7,665 nt of DNA, from contig JALNWE010000104.1 in assembly GCA_023231065.1 (NCBI GenBank), positions 1 through 7,665 on the forward strand, read 5' to 3'. Positions within the stretch are counted from its first letter, which is position 1. Every line of letters begins with the position of its first letter. Below, in pieces: positions 1-5,360 of this stretch. A program made the position numbers and the translations under genes. The DNA is from Bacteroidales bacterium (lineage in GTDB: Bacteria > Bacteroidota > Bacteroidia > Bacteroidales > FEN-979). Under the pieces are notes generated by a model. The model was given only the letters and a program-made list of their open reading frames with translations, was not told the origin of the DNA and made no database searches.

Positions 1-167
1 GTCTCTTTCCAGACATCAGGCCCAAAAAGTATATAATTATCTTTATATTCTTCGGTAAGCAGGTGAGCTTTGGTTGAAATGACGGTATGGATCCCACCGA
101 CCTTATTGCAAACTTCCCAACTGGTTTCAAACAGGTAATCAGGGATCATGATGGGTTTGTCTTTCAT
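1..167 (-). CDS. Glycogen synthase, GT3 (eukaryote-type) family, N-terminal fragment cut by the window edge
   Basis: Only the first 55 codons are present; the gene continues beyond base 1. The product should transfer glucose from a nucleotide sugar to the non-reducing end of an alpha-1,4-glucan in the cytoplasm. Visible sequence includes FETSWEVCNKVGG (residues 13-25), then IHTVISTKA (26-34) and DNYILFGP (43-50). This pattern matches the N-terminus of animal and fungal GT3 synthases (FEVAWEVTNKVGGIYTV, then DNYFLVGP), not the KTGGLGDV signature of bacterial GT5 GlgA. In GT3 the Lys-Val-Gly-Gly segment contacts the sugar nucleotide. The ATG at 167 is the first in frame and lies 7 bases after the GH57 stop codon, so it is probably the fourth gene of the same transcript. 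No Shine-Dalgarno sequence is visible before it. The family call is firm; the donor (UDP- or ADP-glucose) cannot be decided from this fragment. Confidence 0.88.
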   Translation of the reverse strand, partial: MKDKPIMIPDYLFETSWEVCNKVGGIHTVISTKAHLLTEEYKDNYILFGPDVWKE

Positions 168-174
168 TGACTTA

Positions 175-1842
175 TCATTTGACAGATTGATTAATTTCTT
201 TGATTATCGCTTTCCGGTATTTGTTAAGATCCGGTGATTTCAGCCCTTTTAATTGTTTGATCATCTCCTTGTATTGCCGGAGGGCCCGCACCCCAAGATT
301 CTTTTCAATTTTTTGTTTGACCTCCTTACCGGTTCCTTTAACAGCGTGGGCAAGTGTTTCAATCTCCACATTCTTCAGGATATCTTTCACTTTCTTGTCA
401 GATAAAGTGATAATATCATTAAAATCAAGTTTACGGTAGTTTTCCTTTTCTTTTCCTTTCTGCTTTTCCCTGGTTTTCCCCTCTGCTTTGATTTCAGTCG
501 CCTCCCTGGCCTTTCCTTTTGGTTTGGCTGGTACAGATTTGGTTTCTTCCCTGGCAACTTGGGGTTTTATCTCAACAGTTTTGGTTTTCTCCCTGGAAAC
601 TTTTGGTTTTATGTCGGTCCGGGGTTTGGGCTCTTTTTTTGCCAGGGGAGGCGCTTTAACATTCTCATCCACCCTTATCATGAAATCCGAAAGGACATTC
701 ATATAATTAATGAATGCCTCATAGGGCGAGCCATAAGGATTGAAATACTTATGAACTTCACCTGCAGAGAACCATTTTGTGCACATATAGTAAAAATGGT
801 TGCTGGTTTGCAGATACAGCCAGTCTTTCTGTAAATCAGGATCAGTGCAGCTTTTCATTTTATGTTCATAGGAATACAATTTGGCAAAAGCTTCATCCTG
901 CAATTCGTTACCAAGCCATGCTGTGAGATCGCGTTCCTCGTCAGCCCATGAAATAGGATGCATCACGGAAATTGCTGCAACCGGTTGTAATTCCTTGTAC
1001 AGGTTTTCCGGAGTATTGAAAGTAAAACCTGATTTGGAAAAAACAGCCGTGGGAAAATGTTTGAAAAAATCAAAAATTCCGGTTTCTTTCCACTGGTGTT
1101 CACCGATGGTTTCATAATCGAGGAAGAGGTTTACCACTTCTTCTTTCTTATCGATGTTATTCAGCCATCGTACGAATTTTTCTGTTGTGAGTGGCCATTC
1201 CGACCAATCCTGGTTCGAGAAACGAAAAGTGAGATCGTCGCTTAACCTGAAATTCCTGAGAAGAACTTTCAGTTTGGGATTGATATTATTGCAATACATA
1301 TAATTGGGGCTCTTCCATCCAAGGATATGTTTAGCGCCCTCGGTCAGCATGGTATGGAACCCCATTTCGGCAACCATCTCCCCTATCTGGTCTGAATAGA
1401 TAAGTTCTGTATTCCTGAAAGTAACCGGTTTCTGGCCAAACAATTCCTCGATCTTTCTCTGGTGCAATTTGACCTGGCGCACAAATTCTTCTTTATTACG
1501 CAGGCAGGCCAGGGAATGGGCATAGGTTTCGGCGATGAATTCGACCTGCCCGGTCGCTGCCAACTGCTGAAAGCTCTTGATGACCTCAGGAACATAGGTT
1601 TGTAATTGTTCCAAAGCGGTTCCCGAAATGGAATAACTCACCCTGAAAGCAGTCCCAAACTCCCTGATCAGGTCAAGCATCAGCTTATTGGCAGGCAGGT
1701 ATGACTTTTCTGCAACCCGGCGAATAATGTGACGGTTCTGGTAGTCGTCATAATAGTGATGGTCCTCTCCGATGTTAAAAAACCGGTAGGTCCTCAGTCG
1801 AAAGGGCTGATGAACCTGAAAATATAAACATATCGATCTCAT
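175..1842 (-). CDS. GH57 alpha-amylase-type glycoside hydrolase with a C-terminal FliG_C-like domain
   Basis: The protein is 555 aa from the chosen start and should be a cytoplasmic retaining enzyme acting on alpha-1,4-glucan. GH57 motifs in order: HQP at 11-13; GTALE at 74-78; FRNTELIYSD with the presumed nucleophile Glu146; DYETIGEHQ with the presumed acid/base Asp242; WADEERD followed by AWLGNELQ near 299-315. The catalytic part ends near residue 393. Residues ~394-471 are a Lys/Glu/Pro-rich, probably disordered linker with 14-residue repeats. Residues ~472-552 resemble the C-terminal domain of FliG. Bacteroides GH57 homologues, as I recall them, stop near 460 aa and lack this tail. The start at 1842 gives MRSICLYFQVHQP, the family's usual N-terminus, 4 bases after the GT4 stop. 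An upstream in-frame ATG at 1878 would add 12 residues and overlap the GT4 gene, so it is less likely. Hydrolase versus transferase specificity cannot be told. Confidence 0.9.
   Translation of the reverse strand: MRSICLYFQVHQPFRLRTYRFFNIGEDHHYYDDYQNRHIIRRVAEKSYLPANKLMLDLIREFGTAFRVSYSISGTALEQLQTYVPEVIKSFQQLAATGQVEFIAETYAHSLACLRNKEEFVRQVKLHQRKIEELFGQKPVTFRNTELIYSDQIGEMVAEMGFHTMLTEGAKHILGWKSPNYMYCNNINPKLKVLLRNFRLSDDLTFRFSNQDWSEWPLTTEKFVRWLNNIDKKEEVVNLFLDYETIGEHQWKETGIFDFFKHFPTAVFSKSGFTFNTPENLYKELQPVAAISVMHPISWADEERDLTAWLGNELQDEAFAKLYSYEHKMKSCTDPDLQKDWLYLQTSNHFYYMCTKWFSAGEVHKYFNPYGSPYEAFINYMNVLSDFMIRVDENVKAPPLAKKEPKPRTDIKPKVSREKTKTVEIKPQVAREETKSVPAKPKGKAREATEIKAEGKTREKQKGKEKENYRKLDFNDIITLSDKKVKDILKNVEIETLAHAVKGTGKEVKQKIEKNLGVRALRQYKEMIKQLKGLKSPDLNKYRKAIIKEINQSVK
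187..429 (-). other. FliG C-terminal-like domain within the GH57 protein
   Basis: Residues ~472-552 of the GH57 protein (numbered from the 1842 start). Motifs run DFNDIITLSD, VKDILKNVE, LAHAVKGTGKEVKQKI, KNLGVRAL and YRKAIIKEIN. Against the FliG C-terminal domain as I remember it (FEDLV.LDDR.IQ, LLREVD, LALALKGA.EEVREK, NMSQRAA, QKKI..I.RRL) the match runs without gaps from the first Phe to the last helix. Of the charged FliG residues linked to torque generation, Lys264, Arg281, Asp288 and Arg297 (E. coli numbering) correspond to Lys502, Arg519, Glu526 and Lys535, while Asp289 corresponds to Met527. The alignment was made by eye, without an HMM search. The role is unknown; a protein-protein interaction or localisation module is the most economical guess. 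Confidence 0.72.
430..663 (-). other. Charged, repeat-containing linker in the GH57 protein
   Basis: Encodes residues ~394-471, between the GH57 catalytic part and the FliG_C-like tail. It is dominated by Lys, Glu, Arg, Pro, Thr and Ala, with no hydrophobic core pattern, and is predicted to be disordered. It carries four degenerate repeats, beginning IKPKVSREKTKTVE and IKPQVAREETKSVP and decaying into AKPKGKAREATE and IKAEGKTREKQK. It probably acts as a flexible, strongly basic tether. Confidence 0.7.
529..612 (-). repeat. Imperfect 42-bp tandem repeat inside the GH57 linker
   Basis: Two adjacent 42-base units, 571-612 and 529-570, match at about 32 of 42 positions by eye and encode the two best-preserved 14-residue repeats. 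The length is a multiple of three, so copies can be gained or lost without a frameshift. The codons for the two decayed repeats follow at lower coordinates. Confidence 0.75.
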
Positions 1843-1846
1843 ATGA

Positions 1847-3133
1847 TCACTTATATACAGCTTTATTATACACTTCAATTACATTGATCGCGGCATTTTC
1901 CCATTTCAGGTTATCGACTTCTGCCTTGCCATAACGGACGAATGTCCTACGCAAAGCATCGTAGTGAAGGATTCCATAGATAGCGTCTGCCAGGGCATCA
2001 ATATCCCAGAAATCAACTTTCAATGCATGCTGTAATACTTCGGCGACGCCGGATTGTTTTGATATCACAACAGGGACATTGGAGCGCATGGCCTCGAGGG
2101 GGGAAATGCCAAAGGGTTCCGATACGGATGGCATGACATAAACGTCGCTCATGGCGAACATGGTATCCACTTCCTGACCGGCTAAAAAACCGGTGAAGTG
2201 AAATTTGGTAGAAATTTTCAACTGCGCCACCCTTCGTATCATCCGATTGAGCAGATCGCCTGAACCAGCCATGACAAATCGAACGTTGGAATCGCGCTGA
2301 AGTACTTTATAGGCCGCTTCAACGAAATAATCGGGGCCTTTCTGATAGGTGACGCGGCCCAGAAATGTCACGATTTTTTCTTTAACATGTTTATGGACCC
2401 CTTCCATCTCAGGATGGTCAACAGGTTCAACAGCATTGTGAACAGTGATCACCTTTTCGGGGTCTATCCCATAACGTTCAATAACGATCTGACGGGTCAG
2501 GTTGCTTACCGTGATAACCAGATCCGCTTCAGTCATCCCTTTTTGTTCAATATCATAAACGGCTTGGTTGACATGTTCCCCTGACCGGTCAAATTCCGTA
2601 GCATGCACATGTACGACCAGGGGTTTGCCTGAAATCTCTTTGGCCGCGATCCCGGCAGGATAGGTCAGCCAGTCATGGGCATGAATAACATCAAAAGTGT
2701 TTTTTTGGGCAAGGGATGATGCAACCAGGGCATAACGCGAGACTTCTTCCATCAAATTAGGGCCATATTTCCCGGAAAAAGTATAGCGCTGTGAAAAAAT
2801 CGTTCGCCTGACATCTTCGCCTGTCCTTACTTCCTGGGAGGTGATCCGTTCAAATTCTTCCGGATCGAGATATGGGACCAGGTTTGACCCTATCTCCATA
2901 TATTGAATCTTTTGCCAGAATTCCCGGCTTTCCTGTTGGTGAAAGTCGAGGACAACTTCACTGGCATTAACCAGGCGAAATCCATCTTTTGTCTCATCAC
3001 CAAAAGCTTTGGGAACCACGAAGATCACATCAATCCCATGTTTCACAAGGCCTTTGGTAAGTCCAAAACAAGCTGTGCCTAATCCGCCTGTAATATGTGG
3101 GGGAAATTCCCAGCCAAACATCAAAACACGCAT
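1847..3133 (-). CDS. GT4-family glycosyltransferase of the glycogen operon
   Basis: A 428-aa GT-B glycosyltransferase, cytoplasmic, with no signal peptide. The N-terminal domain begins MRVLMFGWEFPPHITGGLGTA; the GGLG loop resembles the glucosyl-donor loop of starch/glycogen synthases (KTGGLGDV in GT5). HAHDW lies at 151-155, and VHVHATEFDR (174-183) followed by VITVSNL closes the acceptor domain. The C-terminal nucleotide-binding domain has FLGRVTYQKGPDYF (257-270) and the E-x7-E donor motif EPFGISPLE with Glu339 and Glu347. The homologue lies between debranching enzyme and GH57 genes in Bacteroides as well, to my recollection. A glucosyltransferase of glycogen metabolism is therefore likely, but donor and acceptor are unproven. 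The ATG at 3133 gives the expected N-terminus. The 53-base leader is a heptamer repeat array without a Shine-Dalgarno match. An alternative is a GT5-like second synthase, or a maltose-1-phosphate synthase of the GlgM type. Confidence 0.9.
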   Translation of the reverse strand: MRVLMFGWEFPPHITGGLGTACFGLTKGLVKHGIDVIFVVPKAFGDETKDGFRLVNASEVVLDFHQQESREFWQKIQYMEIGSNLVPYLDPEEFERITSQEVRTGEDVRRTIFSQRYTFSGKYGPNLMEEVSRYALVASSLAQKNTFDVIHAHDWLTYPAGIAAKEISGKPLVVHVHATEFDRSGEHVNQAVYDIEQKGMTEADLVITVSNLTRQIVIERYGIDPEKVITVHNAVEPVDHPEMEGVHKHVKEKIVTFLGRVTYQKGPDYFVEAAYKVLQRDSNVRFVMAGSGDLLNRMIRRVAQLKISTKFHFTGFLAGQEVDTMFAMSDVYVMPSVSEPFGISPLEAMRSNVPVVISKQSGVAEVLQHALKVDFWDIDALADAIYGILHYDALRRTFVRYGKAEVDNLKWENAAINVIEVYNKAVYK

Positions 3134-3137
3134 GTGT

Positions 3138-3179
3138 ATTTACAATTTACAGTTGACTATTGACGATTTACAATCTACT
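3138..3179. repeat. Degenerate heptanucleotide tandem repeat array (six units)
   Basis: On the plus strand the units read atttaca, atttaca, gttgact, attgacg, atttaca, atctact. On the transcribed (minus) strand they read AGTAGAT, TGTAAAT, CGTCAAT, AGTCAAC, TGTAAAT, TGTAAAT, giving a consensus near NGTMAAT. The array fills nearly all of the 53 bases between the debranching enzyme stop (3187) and the GT4 start (3133), so it would be transcribed and lie in the GT4 leader. Similar short A/T-rich 7-mer arrays occur between genes in many Bacteroidota genomes and recall the STRR repeats of cyanobacteria. The role is unknown. Confidence 0.8.
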
Positions 3180-3186
3180 AAATATT

Positions 3187-5133
3187 CTATTTTTCATATT
3201 TTTTTATCAGATAAGTCATCCTTAACAATTCCGCCACCGAAGTTGCATAAGAAATAGCTCCCCTCGGAGTATGTGGTGGATCTCCGTCATATATTTCCGA
3301 GATCGACCCAATCCCATGCTCTGTCATGACAGCTTCAAAACCCTGAAAGATACTTTTGACGATCGACAGCCCGCTTTTTTCATGTATTCGGAGATATCCT
3401 TCCGTAAAATGCCCTAACAGCCAGGGGCGAACTGTGCCCTGATGATAAGCGCTTTCTCTTTCGGACTGGTTTCCAAAATAATTTCCTTTGTAAACCGGGC
3501 TTTTCGGGGTCAGGGTCCGTAACCCGCGGGTTGTTAAAAGTTCCTGTTTTACCCGGCTTAAAACCTCTTTACGTATTTCCTCATCGACCGGGCTGTATGG
3601 CAGGGATGTAACAAAGATCATGTTGGGCCTAACCGCCCAGTCTTTGTATGCTCCATAAACATAATCGGCCATATACTTTTTTTCGGGGCTCCAAAAGGTT
3701 TCCAGAAAAGAATCCGGGATCAGCTCCGAAACAGGCTTCCATTCATTGATAAATTCCTGATCTCCTGCAAGGGCAGCCATTTCCATACTGAAACAAATGG
3801 CATTGTACCAAAGCGCGTTGATTTCAACGCATTTACCCATTCTCGGAGTAACCGGCTTGCCATCAACATAAGCATCCATCCATGTTAGTGCAATTCCCGG
3901 AACACCAGCAGCGATAAGGCCGTCCGTATCCATGACTATCCCAAAATCAGCGCCCTGCCTGTATCCTTCCAGGATGAGCTTCATCTTTTTCCCGTAGGCT
4001 GTCCATATTTCCTTTTTCTTCCCGGTAAATTCCGCATATTGTTGAAGGGCCCAGAAAAACCATAACGGAGTATCAACCGCATTGTAAGTGGTCGAACTCC
4101 CGGTCCCGGTATTGGGGAAAAAAGGCCCATTCATTTCAGAAATCATGGTTTCTATGACCGATTTACAAGTCTTAAAATCGCCATGGATCAGGGTTAACCC
4201 GGGTAATGCGACAAAAGTATTCCGGCCAATCCGGCCAAACCATGGGAAACCAGCTAATATTTCTGTTCTTTTTCCCTGCTTGACAATAAATTGTTGCGCT
4301 GAGTTGATCAGACAATTTTTAAAATTATTCCGTGGTAACCGGTCCTTCAACTCCATATCAAAACTTCTTTTTATGGAAGAAGGTTGAATTTCACTGGTTC
4401 CCATGGAAAGATATACACTCTCTCCTTTAATAATACCGAACTCAAAGAATCCCGGCACATACAGATCTTCTTGGTATTCATAGCCCCGATCCATTTCTTC
4501 CTGATATTCAATATTATAATACCAGTCCGGGACATGGGTATAGTCATTTGCCTTTGAAAGTTGAATAAAAAGCTCTGTGTATCCCTGGTACATCCTGGTC
4601 TTAATGCCATAAGGAACCTTTTCAAATTTTTTATCGGCAAAAATATTTTCCTTGGTTAAGGTGTGAATGTTCCGGAAAGCAAGAAAAGGTTTTATCCTGA
4701 TCTTTGTCGGCGAATGTGCCTCAACCAGGGTATATTTAATGATCATGCGGTCCTCGCGGGTAACGAAGGCCATTTCCTTTGTCAGTACCACACCGCCAAC
4801 GCGGTAGGTGAGCTTGGGAAGAGGATCTGTAATAAAATCCCGGATGTATTTATGCCCCTTGGGATTATATACATTTCCAGGATATTTATGAATCCCCAGG
4901 TTGAATTCGGCTTCCATCTGGATCACGGTCTCATCAATAGAAGATACCAGGACGTGGTCCTCATGATCAACGCCAGGTTGTGGGGTGATCAGCATCCCAT
5001 GATACTTCCTGGTATTGCAATTGATGATTGTCGAATTGGCATACGCCCCGGCCCTGTTCGACCTGAAAATTTCCCGGTTTAAGGAATACTCCAAGTTGAC
5101 CAACTGCCCCTTATCAAAGTTGATGTAACTCAT
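3187..5133 (-). CDS. Glycogen debranching enzyme (amylo-alpha-1,6-glucosidase type, GH133)
   Basis: A 648-aa cytoplasmic enzyme expected to remove alpha-1,6 branch stubs from glycogen. The N-terminal GDE_N-type beta domain (about 1-250) starts with REIFRSNRAGAYANST and NTRKYHGMLI (41-50), the standard opening of the bacterial and archaeal family. The (alpha/alpha)6 catalytic domain runs from about 270 to the end: GFPWFGRIGRNTFVALPGL (295-313), TPLWFFWALQQY (355-366), LTWMDA with Asp420, PVTPRMGKCVEINALWYNA (427-445), ESAYHQGTVRPWLLG (560-574) and SEIYDGDPP with Glu613 near the end. Asp420 and Glu613 are my candidates for acid and base by analogy; this is not proven here. The loop at 300-306 reads GRIGRNT where I expect GDWGRDT. 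There is no separate glucanotransferase domain as in eukaryotic enzymes. First gene of the minus-strand operon; GAGG lies about 13 bases before the ATG at 5133 as a possible ribosome binding site. Confidence 0.93.
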   Translation of the reverse strand: MSYINFDKGQLVNLEYSLNREIFRSNRAGAYANSTIINCNTRKYHGMLITPQPGVDHEDHVLVSSIDETVIQMEAEFNLGIHKYPGNVYNPKGHKYIRDFITDPLPKLTYRVGGVVLTKEMAFVTREDRMIIKYTLVEAHSPTKIRIKPFLAFRNIHTLTKENIFADKKFEKVPYGIKTRMYQGYTELFIQLSKANDYTHVPDWYYNIEYQEEMDRGYEYQEDLYVPGFFEFGIIKGESVYLSMGTSEIQPSSIKRSFDMELKDRLPRNNFKNCLINSAQQFIVKQGKRTEILAGFPWFGRIGRNTFVALPGLTLIHGDFKTCKSVIETMISEMNGPFFPNTGTGSSTTYNAVDTPLWFFWALQQYAEFTGKKKEIWTAYGKKMKLILEGYRQGADFGIVMDTDGLIAAGVPGIALTWMDAYVDGKPVTPRMGKCVEINALWYNAICFSMEMAALAGDQEFINEWKPVSELIPDSFLETFWSPEKKYMADYVYGAYKDWAVRPNMIFVTSLPYSPVDEEIRKEVLSRVKQELLTTRGLRTLTPKSPVYKGNYFGNQSERESAYHQGTVRPWLLGHFTEGYLRIHEKSGLSIVKSIFQGFEAVMTEHGIGSISEIYDGDPPHTPRGAISYATSVAELLRMTYLIKKYEK

Positions 5134-5159
5134 TTCTTTTGATTTTCCTCACGATTTTC

Positions 5160-5167
5160 CAAATATA
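5160..5167 (-). promoter_or_regulatory. Candidate -7 promoter box for the glycogen operon (proximal)
   Basis: The minus strand reads TATATTTG, a full match to the Bacteroidota TAnnTTTG -7 consensus, 26 bases before the debranching enzyme ATG. The expected -33 TTTG is only approximate (TTTC or TTTT about 20 bases upstream, inside the right arm of the inverted repeat). Transcription would begin around 5150-5155 and leave a leader of roughly 20 bases. Confidence 0.4.
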
Positions 5168-5183
5168 ATCTAAATTAACCGAG

Positions 5184-5204
5184 ATCGGAAAAATACTTTC
5201 CGAT
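5184..5204. promoter_or_regulatory. Perfect 8-bp inverted repeat upstream of the debranching enzyme gene: possible operator or leader hairpin
   Basis: ATCGGAAA (5184-5191) and TTTCCGAT (5197-5204) are perfectly complementary around a 5-base spacer. The repeat lies over or just upstream of the -33 position of the proximal promoter candidate, where a regulator could bind. If transcription starts at the distal candidate, it would fold as a hairpin in the leader RNA. No T-run follows on either strand, so it is not a typical terminator. Confidence 0.45.
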
Positions 5205-5278
5205 GAAGGCAAGGCCCTCTGGAGAAAAAACAACTTTGTGATCCCTCCTCTTATTTAACGCTCCAAAAAACCGCGGTG

Positions 5279-5286
5279 CAAAATTA
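5279..5286 (-). promoter_or_regulatory. Candidate -7 promoter box for the glycogen operon (distal)
   Basis: The minus strand reads TAATTTTG followed by CACC, a full TAnnTTTG match. No good TTTG lies 19-22 bases upstream, so the call is weak. Use of this promoter would give a leader of about 140 bases that includes the 5184-5204 inverted repeat. Confidence 0.3.
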
Positions 5287-5311
5287 CAATATTCCGGAAT
5301 TTTATCGTTAG

Positions 5312-5342
5312 TCTGTGGTAAGGCCATTTTTCCATACCTTTA
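5312..5342 (+). promoter_or_regulatory. Weak promoter candidate for the lipoprotein gene
   Basis: TCTG (5312-5315) and TACCTTTA (5335-5342) are separated by 19 bases, the usual Bacteroidota spacing between -33 TTTG and -7 TAnnTTTG, with one mismatch in each box. The predicted start would leave a leader of only about 10-15 bases before the ATG at 5361. Confidence 0.3.
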
Positions 5343-5360
5343 TGCCCTAAAAATTCAAGC

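Larger units (their letters stand above)
5134..5360. other. Divergent intergenic region between the glycogen operon and the lipoprotein gene
   Basis: 227 bp with no convincing small ORF, tRNA or riboswitch. It is A/T-rich and holds two -7-like boxes directed at the debranching enzyme gene, one weaker box directed at the lipoprotein gene, a perfect 8-bp inverted repeat at 5184-5204 and a 10-bp palindrome (ATTCCGGAAT) at 5291-5300. The palindrome and the inverted repeat share the half-site TTCCG. No rho-independent terminator is visible. Confidence 0.7.

Noticed and set aside
187..429. Remnant of a true flagellar fliG gene fused by chance
   Set aside because: The domain is in frame, joined by a long repeat linker, and no other flagellar sequence is present. 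Only the C-terminal domain is found, so reuse as a module is more likely than a flagellar locus.
1843..1878. Twelve-residue N-terminal extension of the GH57 protein from the ATG at 1878
   Set aside because: It would overlap the end of the GT4 gene by about 30 bases. The ATG at 1842 gives the usual family N-terminus and sits 4 bases after the GT4 stop.
3138..3179. CRISPR array or origin iterons
   Set aside because: Units are 7 bases long, directly abutting, degenerate and lack spacers. There are no cas, rep or dnaA-box features nearby.
4663..5082. Plus-strand open frame of 139 codons antisense to the debranching enzyme
   Set aside because: The opposite strand encodes a strongly conserved family domain. 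The antisense frame shows no recognisable motif, promoter or ribosome binding site.
5184..5204. Rho-independent terminator
   Set aside because: The 8-bp stem is only moderately GC-rich and no T-run follows on either strand. It also lies upstream of the genes on both sides.
5291..5300. Palindrome ATTCCGGAAT as a stand-alone operator
   Set aside because: Ten-base palindromes of this kind are expected by chance, and there is no second full copy. It is kept only as a side note to the larger inverted repeat.
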